Assembly (NCBI GenBank): GCA_032158295.1
Contig: CM063262.1
Coordinates: forward strand, 1,831,394-1,895,393
Origin: Pycnopodia helianthoides
Lineage: Eukaryota > Echinodermata > Asteroidea > Forcipulatida > Asteriidae
Length of the DNA: 64,000 nt
Direction of reading: 5' to 3'
Shown: positions 41,322 to 53,879 of the stretch, piece after piece
Layout of the letters: each line of letters starts with the position of its first letter
Numbering within the stretch: position 1 is the first letter of the stretch
Notes under the pieces: generated by a model
What the model was told of the DNA's origin: nothing
Seen by the model: the letters and a program-made list of their open reading frames with translations, nothing else
The model's database searches: none
Position numbers and translations under genes: made by a program

Positions 41322-43370
41322 GCCAGATGCTGCACGCAAAAACGTCACACACAGTTGCGAACTTTATCATTTCGTGCGTGCACAGTGCCCGGATGCAATT
41401 TTGTTTTTGGTACCAAACGTTTGCTACGGGGTTAACGGTCAAAGGACTCGGGAGAAGTACCTGATGCGTGTATGCGCTAGCCAGCGTGTAGTACGAAAAA
41501 GAAAAAAGCTGCCCGGATGGCTTTTTAGCGCTAAAGCCTGGCACAAATCCATCTCTTGGTGGCAGAAACGTTGCGAGCACCGCGGTATCAACAGACTGAA
41601 ATTATTCTTCGTACTGTGTATGACCCCTGCAGATTCTTTCATGGCAGAACGATGATGCTTGATATAGACTGTGCAAGTCTCGCGCGTATTCGAACATTGC
41701 GACCGTTAAAGGGCGTGAGTTTGTTTCCTTCACGAGTTAAATCAATATGTACGTAGGACCAAAGTAGTCCCCTAAATGTTTGAATGCGCGTGATACTTGC
41801 ACGCACGGTCTATCATCCATACAATTGAAACGAATGTGGCAACGTATCATATTATAAATTGTTTTTTGTATTGCATGTTTTTACTAATTATTTACCCCAG
41901 GGGTAGGAGCGTTTCGTACAAATAGACACCCAGAGCACTTAACATCGCGAAACTAAAAAAAAAAAAAAAAACTTGGCCGTGTACCTTACAGAAAATGTAA
42001 ATAACTTGGCTCTTTTATCATGTGACCTCTTTTCATTTCTAACTCGACGCCTATTTTTTTCTCATAACTCTTCTGGTTCCACACAGTATTTACATGCAAT
42101 TACTCTTAACCGTGCTCGGAATTTCAATAATAGACACCAATAACAAGACATTGAAAGGAGATGGTAGTTTTCCTCTTTGGCACGAGCTGTTGGCATGGAA
42201 ACGGAAGAGCTGGTTTGGCGTCCTTCAAGGGCGGTAGTTTATATTACGAGGCGAGCGGTTTAAAGTGGCCTAGTCGTGTATGGTTTTATTTGATATTGCC
42301 CCACTTAAAGTTGCAAGTCATTTCGCCAAAATGTCATTTTGGGGAGGAGTACGAATTTGGGCAGACGATGCTGTTTCAAAACATAAACATGTACAAAAAC
42401 GTTTGCTTATGACGGACAAAGTGCACAAAACACATAATAACAAGAAACATTGGAGGTGATTTTAATGTTGGGAACCTGACAATGATTACATTTTGGGGTT
42501 TATCTAACCACTTATCGTTGGCGATTTGTTTTTCTTGCAATACCTTAAATGGAAGCTTATACAACCTTCTAAAATCTCCCCCGCCAAAATAGCAGTTAAT
42601 TTTTTGGAACTAACTTTGCGGTCAAACCGGCCCAAAACACACTCAAATAACGGATCTTTAACTGCTTAATTTCCTTTACAAGTCGTTTGCATTGTTTGAC
42701 TGAAACACTGTTTCTTATTTTGAGGTCGACCAAAATGCGTGCATTATATGAGTGGTGCTTATTCGACTTGTGTGAACCACTGGTTAATTAAACCTTACAG
42801 CGAATTTATTTTTACGTTAATATCAGAAGTAACTATAAATTAAAAAAAACATGTATTAGATCTCTTTTGTGGGAGTGTTGGCTCTGAAAAGAGCCAGTGT
42901 AGTCTCGACGTTTCGAACAGTATACTCTGCTCATCTTCAGGAGAAAGAGCCAACACTCCCAGAAAAGAGATCTAATACATGGTTGTACCCGTAAGTTTAC
43001 CATTTATTTATTTATAGTTACTTTATATTGTCCACATCATGCAAAGCTTCAAACACCACTTACATTAATATCAGATTAAAACACACCAAAATTGTTACAA
43101 CCCGGTATAGATATATAAATTTTAAAATAAGGCATCACTCGGATATACTTGACTCCGAAACAAGGATCCGTCTTGCTCAGTATTCCAACAACTTGGCAAC
43201 CTTTAGTTTGAACAAGCATTGACGAAGAACATCGAAATGTTTGGGCGTCCGTAAAGATAATTTCTTTAAAAAAAGAATATATATATGTATATATTTTTTT
43301 ATTTAAACTAATTGCACTGACGTCACACGCGGTTCTGTCTGCCTATGATTTGCCATAATAATAAAAATTC
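41322..43370. repeat. Spacer between PAN copies 2 and 3, partly duplicated elsewhere
   Basis: Segments at 41322-41650 (gccagatgctgcacgcaaaa; catctcttggtggcagaaac) and 42060-42400 (cacgagctgttggcatggaa) recur at 51140-51560 and 51820-52070. A piece recurs inverted at 59500-59680. A family G MITE lies at 41663-41813. Frames here are shared repeat sequence, and I see no splice-supported gene. Confidence 0.55.
42850..42981. repeat. Hairpin with 36-bp arms around a tctcgacgtttcgaa core
   Basis: Arms 42850-42885 and 42946-42981 (catgtattagatctctttt inverted as aaaagagatctaatacatg) flank a core that on minus reads cctgaagatgagcagagtat and ttcgaaacgtcgagac. That core is a pattern often seen at the ends of Penelope-like retroelements in invertebrates (from memory, unverified). 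No reverse transcriptase is present. Confidence 0.6.
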
Positions 43371-43374
43371 ATTA

Positions 43375-43875
43375 CATGCAACTGGCTACGTTTGACGAGA
43401 GGCTATTTATTTTTTAGGTTTTCGACCATTAGACTGTTTGCGCATGCGTGCAGCATTTCACGCTAGAGGCATACTATTCTTACGCGACTAAGGTGTGCGC
43501 GTACTTAAACTATACGTTGTACCCTTGACAAATAATGGTGGGCGTGTTTTACTCGCAAATTATGTCTACGTAGCACGGTTTGCCGTCACACCCATGTTTG
43601 ATAAAACCCGTGCTTGGTTTGTATGAAGTCGTCACTCGTCAGTAGCGCTTTGATCAAACTCTTCGTAGCTGTCATCGAACGACTTCAACCTGCGCTTGCA
43701 AAACGATTCGAATAACCAGCTAGGTCTTTTGGATCTTTATGCCTAAATAGCAAACAATTTTTGCAGACTCAGCCAAATTCGGCCATCGGTATTCCTTTTT
43801 GCATTGGTTGCATGCTGCTGAGAACTCGAAAGAACACACTGCAGTATCGGTCAAAAAAGTCCTGCCATTTCAAGG
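43375..43875 (+). promoter_or_regulatory. Promoter and 5' non-coding exon block, PAN copy 3
   Basis: Third copy of the block seen at 27470 and 37560, complete, ending at donor gtaagt (43875). Confidence 0.6.
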
Positions 43876-45846
43876 TAAGTTTTCGTCTCAAGCAGTATGG
43901 TCTTTTAGAACAATATCTAAGAATGTAAAGTAACGAGAGGTTAAATTAGTCTGATGCCTTGGGTAATTCTGAACATTAGTTTTTTAAATACAACGAAGAC
44001 AGGGAATGTGACCAATGAAGCTACATACACGATTCATTCAAATAGGTTGATTTAAAAATGGTGGTGGAGTCATTTTTGTAAAAAGGAAATGTACAAATTA
44101 CAAAAATAGACTTTTGCAAACCTTCAACATTAAAACCCTCGGAGAAGCGGGCCCTTTTGTATAACGCATGTTCTCCAGGTGGAGGATTTTATCACCACTC
44201 AGTTTTGTAGGTCAATGACCCCCTCCTGCAAGCCCAAAGCAATTTTAATCCCCACAGGGCTTTTGTCTGGGCCAGCAGTGTGTGTTATTTACGACCTGTT
44301 TTAGCTCTGGGCGGCACAGGGTTGACACAAAGAGACAATGGCACAAGGAGTTGGCTCAGTAAAATATCAAGTTACAATTCCCAAGGGCACTGCTGTCCCT
44401 TGGGACTGTTGTCATACTCCTTACTCGGCAGTGGTTATAGCCTGGCCAATGGGAGTCTACAGGCTTGTGGTGTATACAAGGGGTGAGGATTACAGAAAAT
44501 CGTGGCTTTTTTGGCCCATTGAAAAATTATGACCATATTTGGAATATGTGCAGAATTTTTTCACCACGTTGCTTCCCTGAGGGTTAACGGCACATGCCTG
44601 CATGGATTGTAATTTATAGTTCTAGAGTTGTTTATAAGTCACCATACTGATCTGATTGTAAAATACACAATATTTACAGAGCGATAAGTCTATACCTTTT
44701 TTCCAAAGGTGGAAATACCAGTACCAACCCACTTGTCCGTCGTGCCAGTGGGTTCATTATTTTTACACAGTCTCAAACGTAGGCCGATGATAATAAGTTA
44801 TCGTCTAATGCATTCATTTGTTTTTAAAAATAAATAAAAATAAGAACACAAAATGTCGTTTAAAATGTTATTATAATATTTTTTTAAGGCGCATGCTGCC
44901 TTGATTGGGTAACATGATTTAATATAATGGGCAAGGTTGGAAAAAATATATATATAATAATTCTTGGTCGTAGTCGTCTGGAAAAAGTGGGTCGTCTAAA
45001 TGCCACCAGTAACTGTTGCTGCGTCGGCGAAACTCTGTCAGCAAACACCAAGGACAAATAAGCTGAGCGTAAAAATAATTGAATTAAAGGGACACGTTGC
45101 CTTGGATATAAGGCTGTTTGGGCTATAAAAAGCGTTTGTTACGAAATGAATAAGGTTGGAAAGATGTTCGTAAAGTAAGACCTCAATAACATTATTGATT
45201 TCATACTTTTTCAAAGCTAATAACCTTTACAGACGATGTAGTGATAGTTTGGCAAAAAATGTAAAACAAAAATATGTTTTTAATTTATAATATTATTTTG
45301 TTTTTACACTGTGAAACCGCGATTTTTGTTGCAATAAAAAGTGTTTAATAACTGGGGGTTTGGAGTGCATGGGTCATACTGCCCTAAGGGTCATAGGCCA
45401 CGTCAATCAGGCCTGTCTGAGGATAGAACCTAAAGGGTTTCACCGTCTGTTTTTGCTAAAAACTGAACGAGTAATTAACTAAAATGTGTTTTCGGTCTAC
45501 TTGCTGCAGACCGGTATAGGCCATCGGAGGGTTTTAATTAAGCTGCGCATTAATTGGGCGATGAGAACGTGACTGCATCTACGATAACAATAACAATATA
45601 AAAAACAGTCAAAGGCCTGACTTTTTTAGCCTAAAGCAGAGTCTTTCTCGAAGGCTAAATGATCATAATAATTTTCGCTGGTGATGACGTCATTGGCTAA
45701 AGGTTCACGTTATGATGGCTGACTTTGTCCATATTTCGTTTAAGTAACATCATTAGCAATATTCTTTTTTTCTGACAGACGTGGCGCACTAATGTTCATT
45801 ATGATTATATTAATAATTAATATTGTTAATATTTAATTTGTTTCAG

Positions 45847-46246
45847 ATTGATTGAATAATCCAAGTGTGTGTGATGATTTGGTCGATTTACGTCACCTTG
45901 TCATCAATTACGGTTATCACATTGGCAACTTCATCATTTGGTTGCAGTGATAAACCACGTTTATCGGCGTCACGTCAGCGCAACTTGCTTATGGGCAACT
46001 CCCATAGGTTTTACCGAGGCACCGCGCCTGGCCTGTCCCTTGCTGGGCGGCACGCCTACCGCAACACAACGGCGCGTTCTTCTGCGTTGTGCTCAGTGTA
46101 TTGCCTGCTCAGTGACGAATGCAAGTCCTTTAACTACTGCATGGACAACAAGATCTGTCAGCTCAACTCAGCTGTGTACTCTGAGAACGAGGAAACGCTG
46201 GTGGAATCTAATGGCTGCCTCTACTTTGACGAAAATGTTCCTGAAG
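45847..46246 (+). CDS. PAN copy 3, coding exon 1
   Basis: Acceptor gtttcag, donor gtaagg. It encodes the signal peptide and PAN/apple-like module, ending CLYFDENVPE plus G. Confidence 0.78.
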
Positions 46247-48159
46247 GTAAGGATTTGTTTATGGAGGGCTATCAGGTAGGACCGTCAGCTTTAACCTACA
46301 TTAGCCAACTAACAATATTGTCGGCCATTGAAAGAAGATGTTTAAAAAATGGGTTACTTCGTATGGTGTTCTAAAGACGACAATTATGCATTGCGTCGTG
46401 CCGTCGCGTCATCAGTGCCGTCGCCCATCGCATCGTGTGTCGCGTCGCGTCGTTGTGCCGTCGCGTCGTTGTGTCGTCACGTCGCCTGTCGCGACGGCAT
46501 GACGCGACGGGCGACGGCACAGGTGACTCGACGGCACGACGCCACCCATATTTGTTGTCTTAAGAACACCCTTTACCTTTGGATCTTAAAGTGACGTATT
46601 TATCGTCAGCTCCGGGCAGATGACACTATGAAAAACTTTGCTGTGAAACCACCGTGAAAAGTGCAGGATTTGGCTGAAATTCAAATAATAATTTATTTTT
46701 CACCATGCTTTAAAGGAATTGCAATTCCCTTTAAAACTTGAAAAATTAGTCTCCAGACCATTTACTGGCCTCCGTGATTTTCACCATGACGTCAGGGAAT
46801 GCTCTCCATCCAAGCCTAGAACTCTTTAATTTGTGAATAACGTTTTCAGCAGTGCGGCACAGTAAAAACAACTTGGGCCATGTCAAAAGAACTCCGTGAA
46901 AACAAGGTGAAAAGGGGGAATTTACTATTTCAAGGAGAAAAGTGGATTTTCACTCCATTTTCAAGACAACGGTTGAGGGGAAAGTAGTTTTGAAAAATTC
47001 AGCTGCAAAAACTTTAATCTTGACCTTTTTTTATCCATTTAATATCTTTTCAGCAGTTCCTTGTCAGGTGTATAAAACTACTGCAAGCGTTGTCTTTACG
47101 AACGAGATAGCAATACCTGTGCATCTTGAATTCGTTGCTGTCTCAGATATAAAACTCGTCGTTGGTTTCATGGCAAGCGGGCGTGATTTTGAAGTTGGTG
47201 AGTATGAAGTGAAGAATGCTTTATTTGTGTGTGTAAGCAAGCCTTACATACCAAGTGTGGACCTGATGACAAAATAGGTCCACGCACACTGCATGGTTTT
47301 GAAACACTATGTGGACTTACACACGTCTACACACTGTGTTTTCATTTGTGTTGAAGACTAATTGAATTTGGTCTTAGAACAAAGGAATGTCCACTATACA
47401 GAGGAAAACAGATGCGTGTGTATTGTTGTGTCCGAACAATTGGAGAACAAAGGGGTGTCCTCGGTTTACACCATTTATAAACATGTCTGTGTGTGTGAGC
47501 GTGTCTACCCGTTGAAACCGAGGACTCTGATGTCTTGACAGAGCGAGGACGTCCTCGCTTCGCTTTCGTGTACAAAACCCAATGGGGATAGCCCTATGGA
47601 CGGTTTTCAAAGTCCATTTCCTCAGCTTTGAATATTTCATACGGATATATTCCTTTGATGGCCTGATATCGGTATAAGTTTGACAACCGATGAGGTTCCA
47701 GATTATATGATAAGCTCTGTAAACTCAGGATAATACAGCTGACTGCGTGAACAGTTGGTTCGAATCCCATAACTGCTTGTGGAGTCATTTCTCTCAAGTC
47801 TCCAAAAGCACTGAGTGTACAATGCTTAGTTTATACTAGGTGTAAGGGCAGATCCAAACTAATTTTACTGAACTTTTTTTTGTGTTTCAACAGAGCTCAA
47901 ACCCTCAAGCTCATCGATTGAAGAAATAAAAATGGGATCATCTATTCTTCGTGCTGAAAGTGGGATAGAAATGTTGGCAACTCAAGTGGTTATCGACGTC
48001 AACAACACGCACATCACCGTAGGTCAAAAGGAAATACCGGAGTCTCAGTTCAGCCTCGAGTACCCACCCACTACCGACCCTGGCTTTAAAGTCCTCATTA
48101 AAAGCGATGCTGATGCAACTTGGGCATTTTATAATCCATGCAATGCACTGTTTGTTTGA
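45847..48159 (+). CDS. PAN/apple-domain secreted protein family, copy 3 (exons 45847-46246, 47054-47197, 47894-48159)
   Basis: The first in-frame ATG is 45874 (MIWSIYVTLSSITVITLATS), shorter than in copies 1-2 because the upstream ATG is replaced by aataatccaag. The signal peptide is still plausible. The apple-like core reads ALCSVYCLLSDECKSFNYCM then DNKICQLN; a three-base insertion gives LAGRHAYRN, in frame. Exon 2 is the most diverged of the family (KTTASVVFTNEIAIPVHLEF then VAVSDIKLVVGFMASGRD). Exon 3 carries ELKPSSSSIEEIK, VVIDVNNTHITVGQKEIPES and TWAFYNPCNALFV with TGA. All splice sites are canonical and no lesion is seen. Probably functional, secreted, role unknown. Confidence 0.78.
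46383..46552. repeat. GTCGC-rich satellite, copy 3
   Basis: Begins gccgtcgcgtcatcagtgcc exactly as in copy 1 and ends on the inverse strand (gacggcatgacgcgacgggc), giving a self-complementary array. Confidence 0.85.
46624..46970. mobile_element. Inverted-repeat element family E, copy 3 (one end lost)
   Basis: Begins cactatgaaaaactttgctg and runs through ctccagaccatttactggcc to tttcactccattttcaagac. The second inverted end is missing. It lies inside intron 1 of PAN copy 3 only. Confidence 0.78.
47054..47197 (+). CDS. PAN copy 3, exon 2 (divergent)
   Basis: 144 bp, phases 1 and 1. It keeps AVPCQVYKTTASV, IPVHLEFVAVS and GRDFEV but differs at most positions between. Confidence 0.75.
47894..48159 (+). 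CDS. PAN copy 3, exon 3
   Basis: Acceptor tttcaacag, stop TGA at 48157-48159. It retains the NNT sequon and the SQFSLEYPP strand. Confidence 0.78.
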
Positions 48160-49570
48160 GAAATGAGGAAGAGTTGTAAATTTGGGAACATAGAAGAAAA
48201 TGGGTAAAATGACTGGGGATGAAAAGATATTAAAGCGAAACAAGTTGTTTGCGGTGAAGGAGCTAGGAGTTTTAAATTTAGAGATTTAAAAGAATGGAGT
48301 CTCAAGCTTTCAATTGTTAGTCAACTATTTATTTGATGTGTGGTTGTAGATACCCTCTTTTCATTGCCATATTGTTTTTGTTGCGCGGCATTTTCTTCGT
48401 GAAATAATCCTTAAAATATAACACTTGTATTTGCATAAAGTAAGTCATAGCCTGAACACCGTAAAATAGTTAAAAAGTGGTATTTAATATAGTTTATTAG
48501 AATGTTGCGGCCACATTAGCCTCTTCTAAAACATTTGAATGGCTGACTATAAACTGTGAAAAAAAGTAAGAGACTGATAAAAAAAGTAATAATAATTGTA
48601 AAAATTAAGATTAACAGCAAAATATTATTAAATGCAGAAAAATCAACCCACTTGTTAATACTTGGGTAACAGTTGACTTAAAGGGGATGTGTCGTCATGA
48701 TTAAAGCAGTCCTGTGGCTTGCATTATGAACTCTCCATAGCTATTACACGGAGAGAGGATGCACGCTTGCAGTAACTGTGCGAGAGTTCATAATTTGATG
48801 TTCACCCACAGGCCGCTTTCTATTATAACGATAAAACTCCTTTTATTCGTGAAATAATCCTTAAAATATAACACTTATATTTGAATAAAGTAAGACATAG
48901 CCTGACTAATTTGTAGAATGTATTTAAAGTAACAATTTCGTTTTATTAGAACGGTACGGCCACATCAGCCTCCTGTCAAACATTGATTAGCAAACTATAA
49001 AGTGTGAACAAAAGTCTAAATATAAAAAAAAATATTTAAATTTGCAGCGATATCTCCTTTGAATGACAAAAATCAACCCACTTTTTATTTGGGTCGAAAC
49101 AATCAACTTTTAAAGGGGCTCTGTCGTCACGTGTAATGATGACCTATCCATAGATTATACGAGGTAGGCTGGGTGATTCCGTGTACCCTACAGCCACATG
49201 CCTGCTTTGATTATGACGACACAGCGCCTTTAACACGCCTGACGTCATCACACGATTAAACTTGGTGGCGCCAGTAAGGGAATCAATTTCCCCCGTGTGT
49301 TGCTGTGCAGTTAGGGAATCCTGACAAACGCACCTTTGACCTCGCATCCCAATGCGGTCTTGCAGATAGGGGGACCAGTTGGACAGGGGATTAGTAGCAG
49401 GGACCATCTCTTTGATTAATAGACCGGTGCCTGTCCTATCCTTGCGTATAAGGACAGCGTACCAGTCTACTGTGCAGTATGCATAGTACGCGCGGCTACA
49501 CGCAAGCTATTTGTACTCACAAGAGGGCGGACGATGGGTAGACAAAAGCTGCGTGTGACGTCAGTGAAAT
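48160..49570. repeat. Shared 3' flank of the PAN family, copy 3, with two family F MITEs
   Basis: It repeats the copy 1 flank; internal family F elements lie at 48680-48845 and 49105-49236. The ggcattttcttcgtgaaata and taaagtaagtcatagcctga block occurs twice (about 48390 and 48845), a local tandem duplication. Confidence 0.7.
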
Positions 49571-49754
49571 GGCATAAAAACAAACAAACAACAGTGTGAA
49601 AAGAAAAGGTCTTTTTTTAATGTGAAGTTTTTAGTTAATGCTTTGATTAATAATGTAGTCAAGATGGTTTTATAAGCCTTGCGCGTATTTGAATTTAGAG
49701 TCCGGTATTATCTTTAGAACTATTCACAAAATGTGTGGTTTTCCTTTTATTTCG

Positions 49755-50070
49755 TTAAAGGTATTGTACACTTTAGGTAACAGCTCAAAATCAGTGTCCA
49801 CATTTTGTGTGATTCAACGCATGCATGAACAAACAAACCTGTGAAAGTTTGAGCTCAATTGGTCATCGAGGTCACGAGAAAATAGTGAAAAGAGACCTCA
49901 TGTGTTTTCTGTTTTTTCAAACATCGAGTTTTTATCACGCGTGATATAAACTATTGTTTTACTCATTTCCCAGAAACGATAGCATTTCGGGCAGAAATAT
50001 TTTTAGGAACCCTTTCTACCATTACATTATTTGTGTTTTTCAATCTTAACAATAGTAAACAGGGCCTTGA
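49755..50070. mobile_element. MITE family A, copy 4
   Basis: ttaaaggtattgtacactttagg to aatagtaaacagggcctt; the right end is decayed and its TTAA lost. Confidence 0.75.
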
Positions 50071-50094
50071 ACTAACACGGTCTGCCATTTTGTG

Positions 50095-50999
50095 GCTTCA
50101 AACATTTGGTTCTACAAAATGGCAACTGTGTTAGATCACGAAGTAAAACGAAAACAAAAACATTTCCAGGTATCATTATTCTAATTAAAAAAAAATATTT
50201 CCAACCATATTCATTTCACAACGAACGCTTTGTAGCCCAAAGTGCCCAATCCTGTAAGGCACTGTGTCACAACCCAACCTCGTTCCCAGGGTGTGTCGAG
50301 CAGTACGAGGTTGACCGCTCTCTCACCCTGGTATTGGATCATTTGCATATCCAAAATTGTTTGATACGTATGCAAATTAGAAATGTCTGGCTGCTTTTCG
50401 AAATTCACATCTTCGCCATAGTCTCGTGGTCCGGTTCAAGATTTAATAAGTGTACGGTGTAATTCTTCTAGACACAATGAATATGGAACATATGCTAATA
50501 TTGTAAAGTCGTTGTCCAATCAGGGTCCAAGTGAGGAGTTTCCCTCCCAGTGTTTACTATTGTAAACATGGTTGGAAATAAAGTAAACCATGGGGACGAG
50601 GTTGGTCCCAACCATATTAAATGTCATAAAAAACGCCCAATCCAAAGGCAACTTGTCCCACTAACAATATGCAAATATGTTGGTATAAATGATGGCGTGA
50701 TTGTTTTGATAAAAGTTGTACTCGGTTTTGAAAAATAGATTATTCATTATTTAGGCCTACGTGTATTAATACTAATTCGTAGACTGGCTGTAATTAATAG
50801 CTCTAAGTAATTAATCTTATAAGTCATCATGTAACTTATATGATCGTAAAACACACAAAATAATATAGATGAGATATTGTCCGATGTCTTATTTTACTTT
50901 TGGTCTCAATTGTCGTATTTTTTTCTTGAATCTATAATTGCATACCTTGTGTGGTTTTAAGGGCGTGTAGTTTAATGCGTGTTTTTGATTGCATTGCTA
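50095..50999. other. Repeat-derived spacer
   Basis: It contains a foldback type shared with 34555-34760, 53420-53620 and 60890-61030 (cggaccgtgttagttcacgaagtaaa). The gcgtgtagtttaatgcgtgtttt sequence is shared with 40805. The 118-codon frame at 50106 lies in this repeat and is not counted as a gene. Confidence 0.45.
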
Positions 51000-51143
51000 C
51001 AAGCCTGTATCCGAATTGACGGCTACGGACAGCTGCGGCTGCTGTTAACGGCTGTTGCTAAGGACGTACAATGCTTCATCGCTTGATGACGAAGCGATCC
51101 AGACGTAGCCATAGCCAAAGCCGCCAATTTTGGCACGGCTTAA
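50999..51143. mobile_element. AGCCGT-type MITE family I, copy 2 (most complete)
   Basis: Ends caagcctgtatccgaattgacggctacgg and, inverted, agccgccaattttggcacgg; interior cggctgttgctaaggacgta. About 145 bp. Confidence 0.75.
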
Positions 51144-52550
51144 GCTAGATGCTGTGCGCAAAACGCCACACAGAGTTGCAAACTGTATCATTTCGGGTGT
51201 GCACAGTGTGCCCGAAAGCAATTTTTGTTGGTACCACACACTTACTACGGGGTCAACAGTTAAGGGATCCGAGGAGGCGCCCTTACCTTATGTGTGTATG
51301 CATTAGCCAGGGTGTGGTATGAAAAAAATTGCTGCCCGGAAGGCTTTTTAGCGCTTGCCTGGCACAAATCCATCTCTTGGTGGCTGAAACGTTGTCAGCA
51401 CGCGATTTTTTTTTCTGCAGCATACTTCGTCAATACAGTCAAAAGTCAAGAGATAGGCTGTTCTTCCCTATCCCTTAACTGTTGACTCCATAGATGACGT
51501 GTGCTGCAGAAAATAAATTTGCTGTCAGCACCGCGGTAGCATAATCTTTCATGGTAGAACGTTATTGACGCTCGATTTAGGCTGTGCAAGTCTCGTTCGT
51601 ATTCGAACTTCGCATTAATAGAAACGAATGTGGCAGCGTATCACAAAAAACGATTTTTTTTGTTGTTGCACGTTTTTACTCATTATTCTCCCAAAGCACT
51701 TTACATCGCGAGGTTAAGGAGTGTGGTCGTGTACCTTACAGTAAAAGTTATTAACTTAGCTCTTTTGGCGTAATCCAGACCTTTTTGTTTCTAACTCGAT
51801 GTCTATTTTTTTCCCATTATAGCTCTTCTGTTTCCACACAGTATTTACATGCAATTACTCTTAACCGTGCTCGGAATTTCAATACTAGACACCAATAACA
51901 AGACATTAAAAGGAGATGGTAGTTTTCCTCTTTGGCACGAGCTGTTGGCATGGAAACGGAAGAGCTGGTTTGGCGTCCTTATTGGACAATAGTTTAATAT
52001 GAGGCGAGTGGTTTAAAGTGGCCGAGTGGTGTATGGTTTTACTTGATAATGCTCCACTTAAAGTAAGAAATTGTAAGTAATCTGAAGTTTAGTTGTCCGG
52101 AAATATATTTGATTGATTTTCAATAGGCTGAGAGACTTTAAAGTATTTTTGAGTATTTTTGAATATTTTGCATTTAGCATTGGTTGATAATGGGAGTTTA
52201 TTTAGTGCCGGGAAGCAGATTCCTTTATGGCGCCACCAAGAGTTATTGCGGGTGACAACATCCGGTGAATGATGACACAGTTCGCAAATTAGACAAAAAA
52301 CGCACCTTACATGGATTATGAAATACACATTTTGCATGTTACAATAAAATTAAAAAAAATCATTTATCACAGTCCCGTTTTTTTTAATTGAGGTTTATTT
52401 TATTATTTTTCCATCTAAACTTATATAATGAACACATAAAAGTAAGTAATAAAGTAATATTGAAATCAACAATAGTTAAGAGGATTATGTTAGAAGTCCT
52501 AGGTACTTTTGAAACACTCCTTCTCCCCAGTTAGCAACTATGTGACGTCT

Positions 52551-52986
52551 GCGGCTACGGCTACGGCTGGATCTCCGCGTCATCATGCGATGAAGCATTG
52601 TACGTCCTTAGCAACAGCCGTTAACAACAGCCGCAGCCGTCCGTAGCCATCAATTCGGATACGGGCTTACACTATGAAAATCTTGCTGTGAAACCACCGT
52701 GAAATCTCAGTGAAGTGCAGGATTTGGTTGAAATTCAAGGAGTAATTTCTCTTTCACCATGCTTTAATGGGATTGCAATTTCCTTTAAATCACTTGAAAA
52801 AAAAAGTCTCCAGACCATTTGCTGGCCTCCGTGAATTTCACCATGATATCAGGAATGCTCTCCATCCAAGCCTAGAAATCTTCAATTGGTGAATCACATT
52901 TTAAGCAGTGCAGCTAGTAAAAACAACACAAAACACTAAGGCTCTGGCTAGTTCACTCCATTTTCAAGACAAAGATTTTCATAGTG
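52551..52986. mobile_element. MITE family I copy 3 abutting family E copy 4
   Basis: Family I (cggctacggctacggctgg to caattcggatacgggctta, 52551-52669) is followed directly by family E (cactatgaaaatcttgctgt to caaagattttcatagtg, 52670-52986). Confidence 0.75.
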
Positions 52987-53879
52987 TTAAAGCCACATTC
53001 AATTACACATTTAAAAAGTACACATTTTAAACTATCACCGCCTTTAAGTTAAAGCCACACATCACTTTGCAATAATTATTTAGATTAAACTTTAAAGATA
53101 ATATTTAGCAGATATAAGACATCTGTATTACTTTGTGTATTTTACGATCATATCAGTATACATGATGATTTAAAAGACTTACAACTATTAATACAACCAG
53201 TCTACGAATCAGTAATAACACATGTAGGCCTATCCAATGAATAACCTCTCCAACGAGTACAACTTTTACAAAACGATCCCGCCATCATTTAAAACCAACC
53301 TATTTTCATGATTGTTAAAAACGTTTTTTTATGAAATGAACTTGGCTGGAAAGATGTTTTAAAAGTAGAATATTCAGATCCACACCAAATACATGTCAAC
53401 ATTATTTGGTTTTTCTTTTATTACGGTCCGCCATTTTCTAGAACAAAGTTTTTGAATCCACAAAATGGCGGACCGTGTTAGTTCACGAAGTAAAATCGTA
53501 CAATTTTGAGGGATTACTGTGTGAGTCATTATAATTATTCTACTTTTAAAACATTTTTTTCAACCATATTCCTTTTGTAACAAACGCTTTTATAGCTCGA
53601 AGCGACCAATCCGAAGGCAGTTACGCGTCTTTTTTCAAAAAAGTAGCAAGGAAACAGTCTAATGTAACCTTCACGAAGAACATTAAGAATACCCTGATTT
53701 ATACTAGATAACACCAATACGTTGGTACCGTACTCTTACATTTATCTATAAGCCGGACATTAAATTCAAATACGCGCAAGGTTTCTGAAATCAGCTTAAC
53801 TACATGTGATTAAATCATTAACTAAAAACTTTGTAATTTTTGGGCGTAGGGCCTACAAAAATGTTCCTTAAAAAAAAAA

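Noticed and set aside
41296..41655. 119-codon frame ending in KAWHKSISWWQKRCEH
   Set aside because: Its sequence recurs at 51.1-51.5 kb as duplicated spacer with the frame broken there, so there is no sign of coding constraint.
50106..50462. 118-codon plus-strand frame
   Set aside because: It lies in foldback sequence shared with three other spacers, with no splice sites or recognisable domain.
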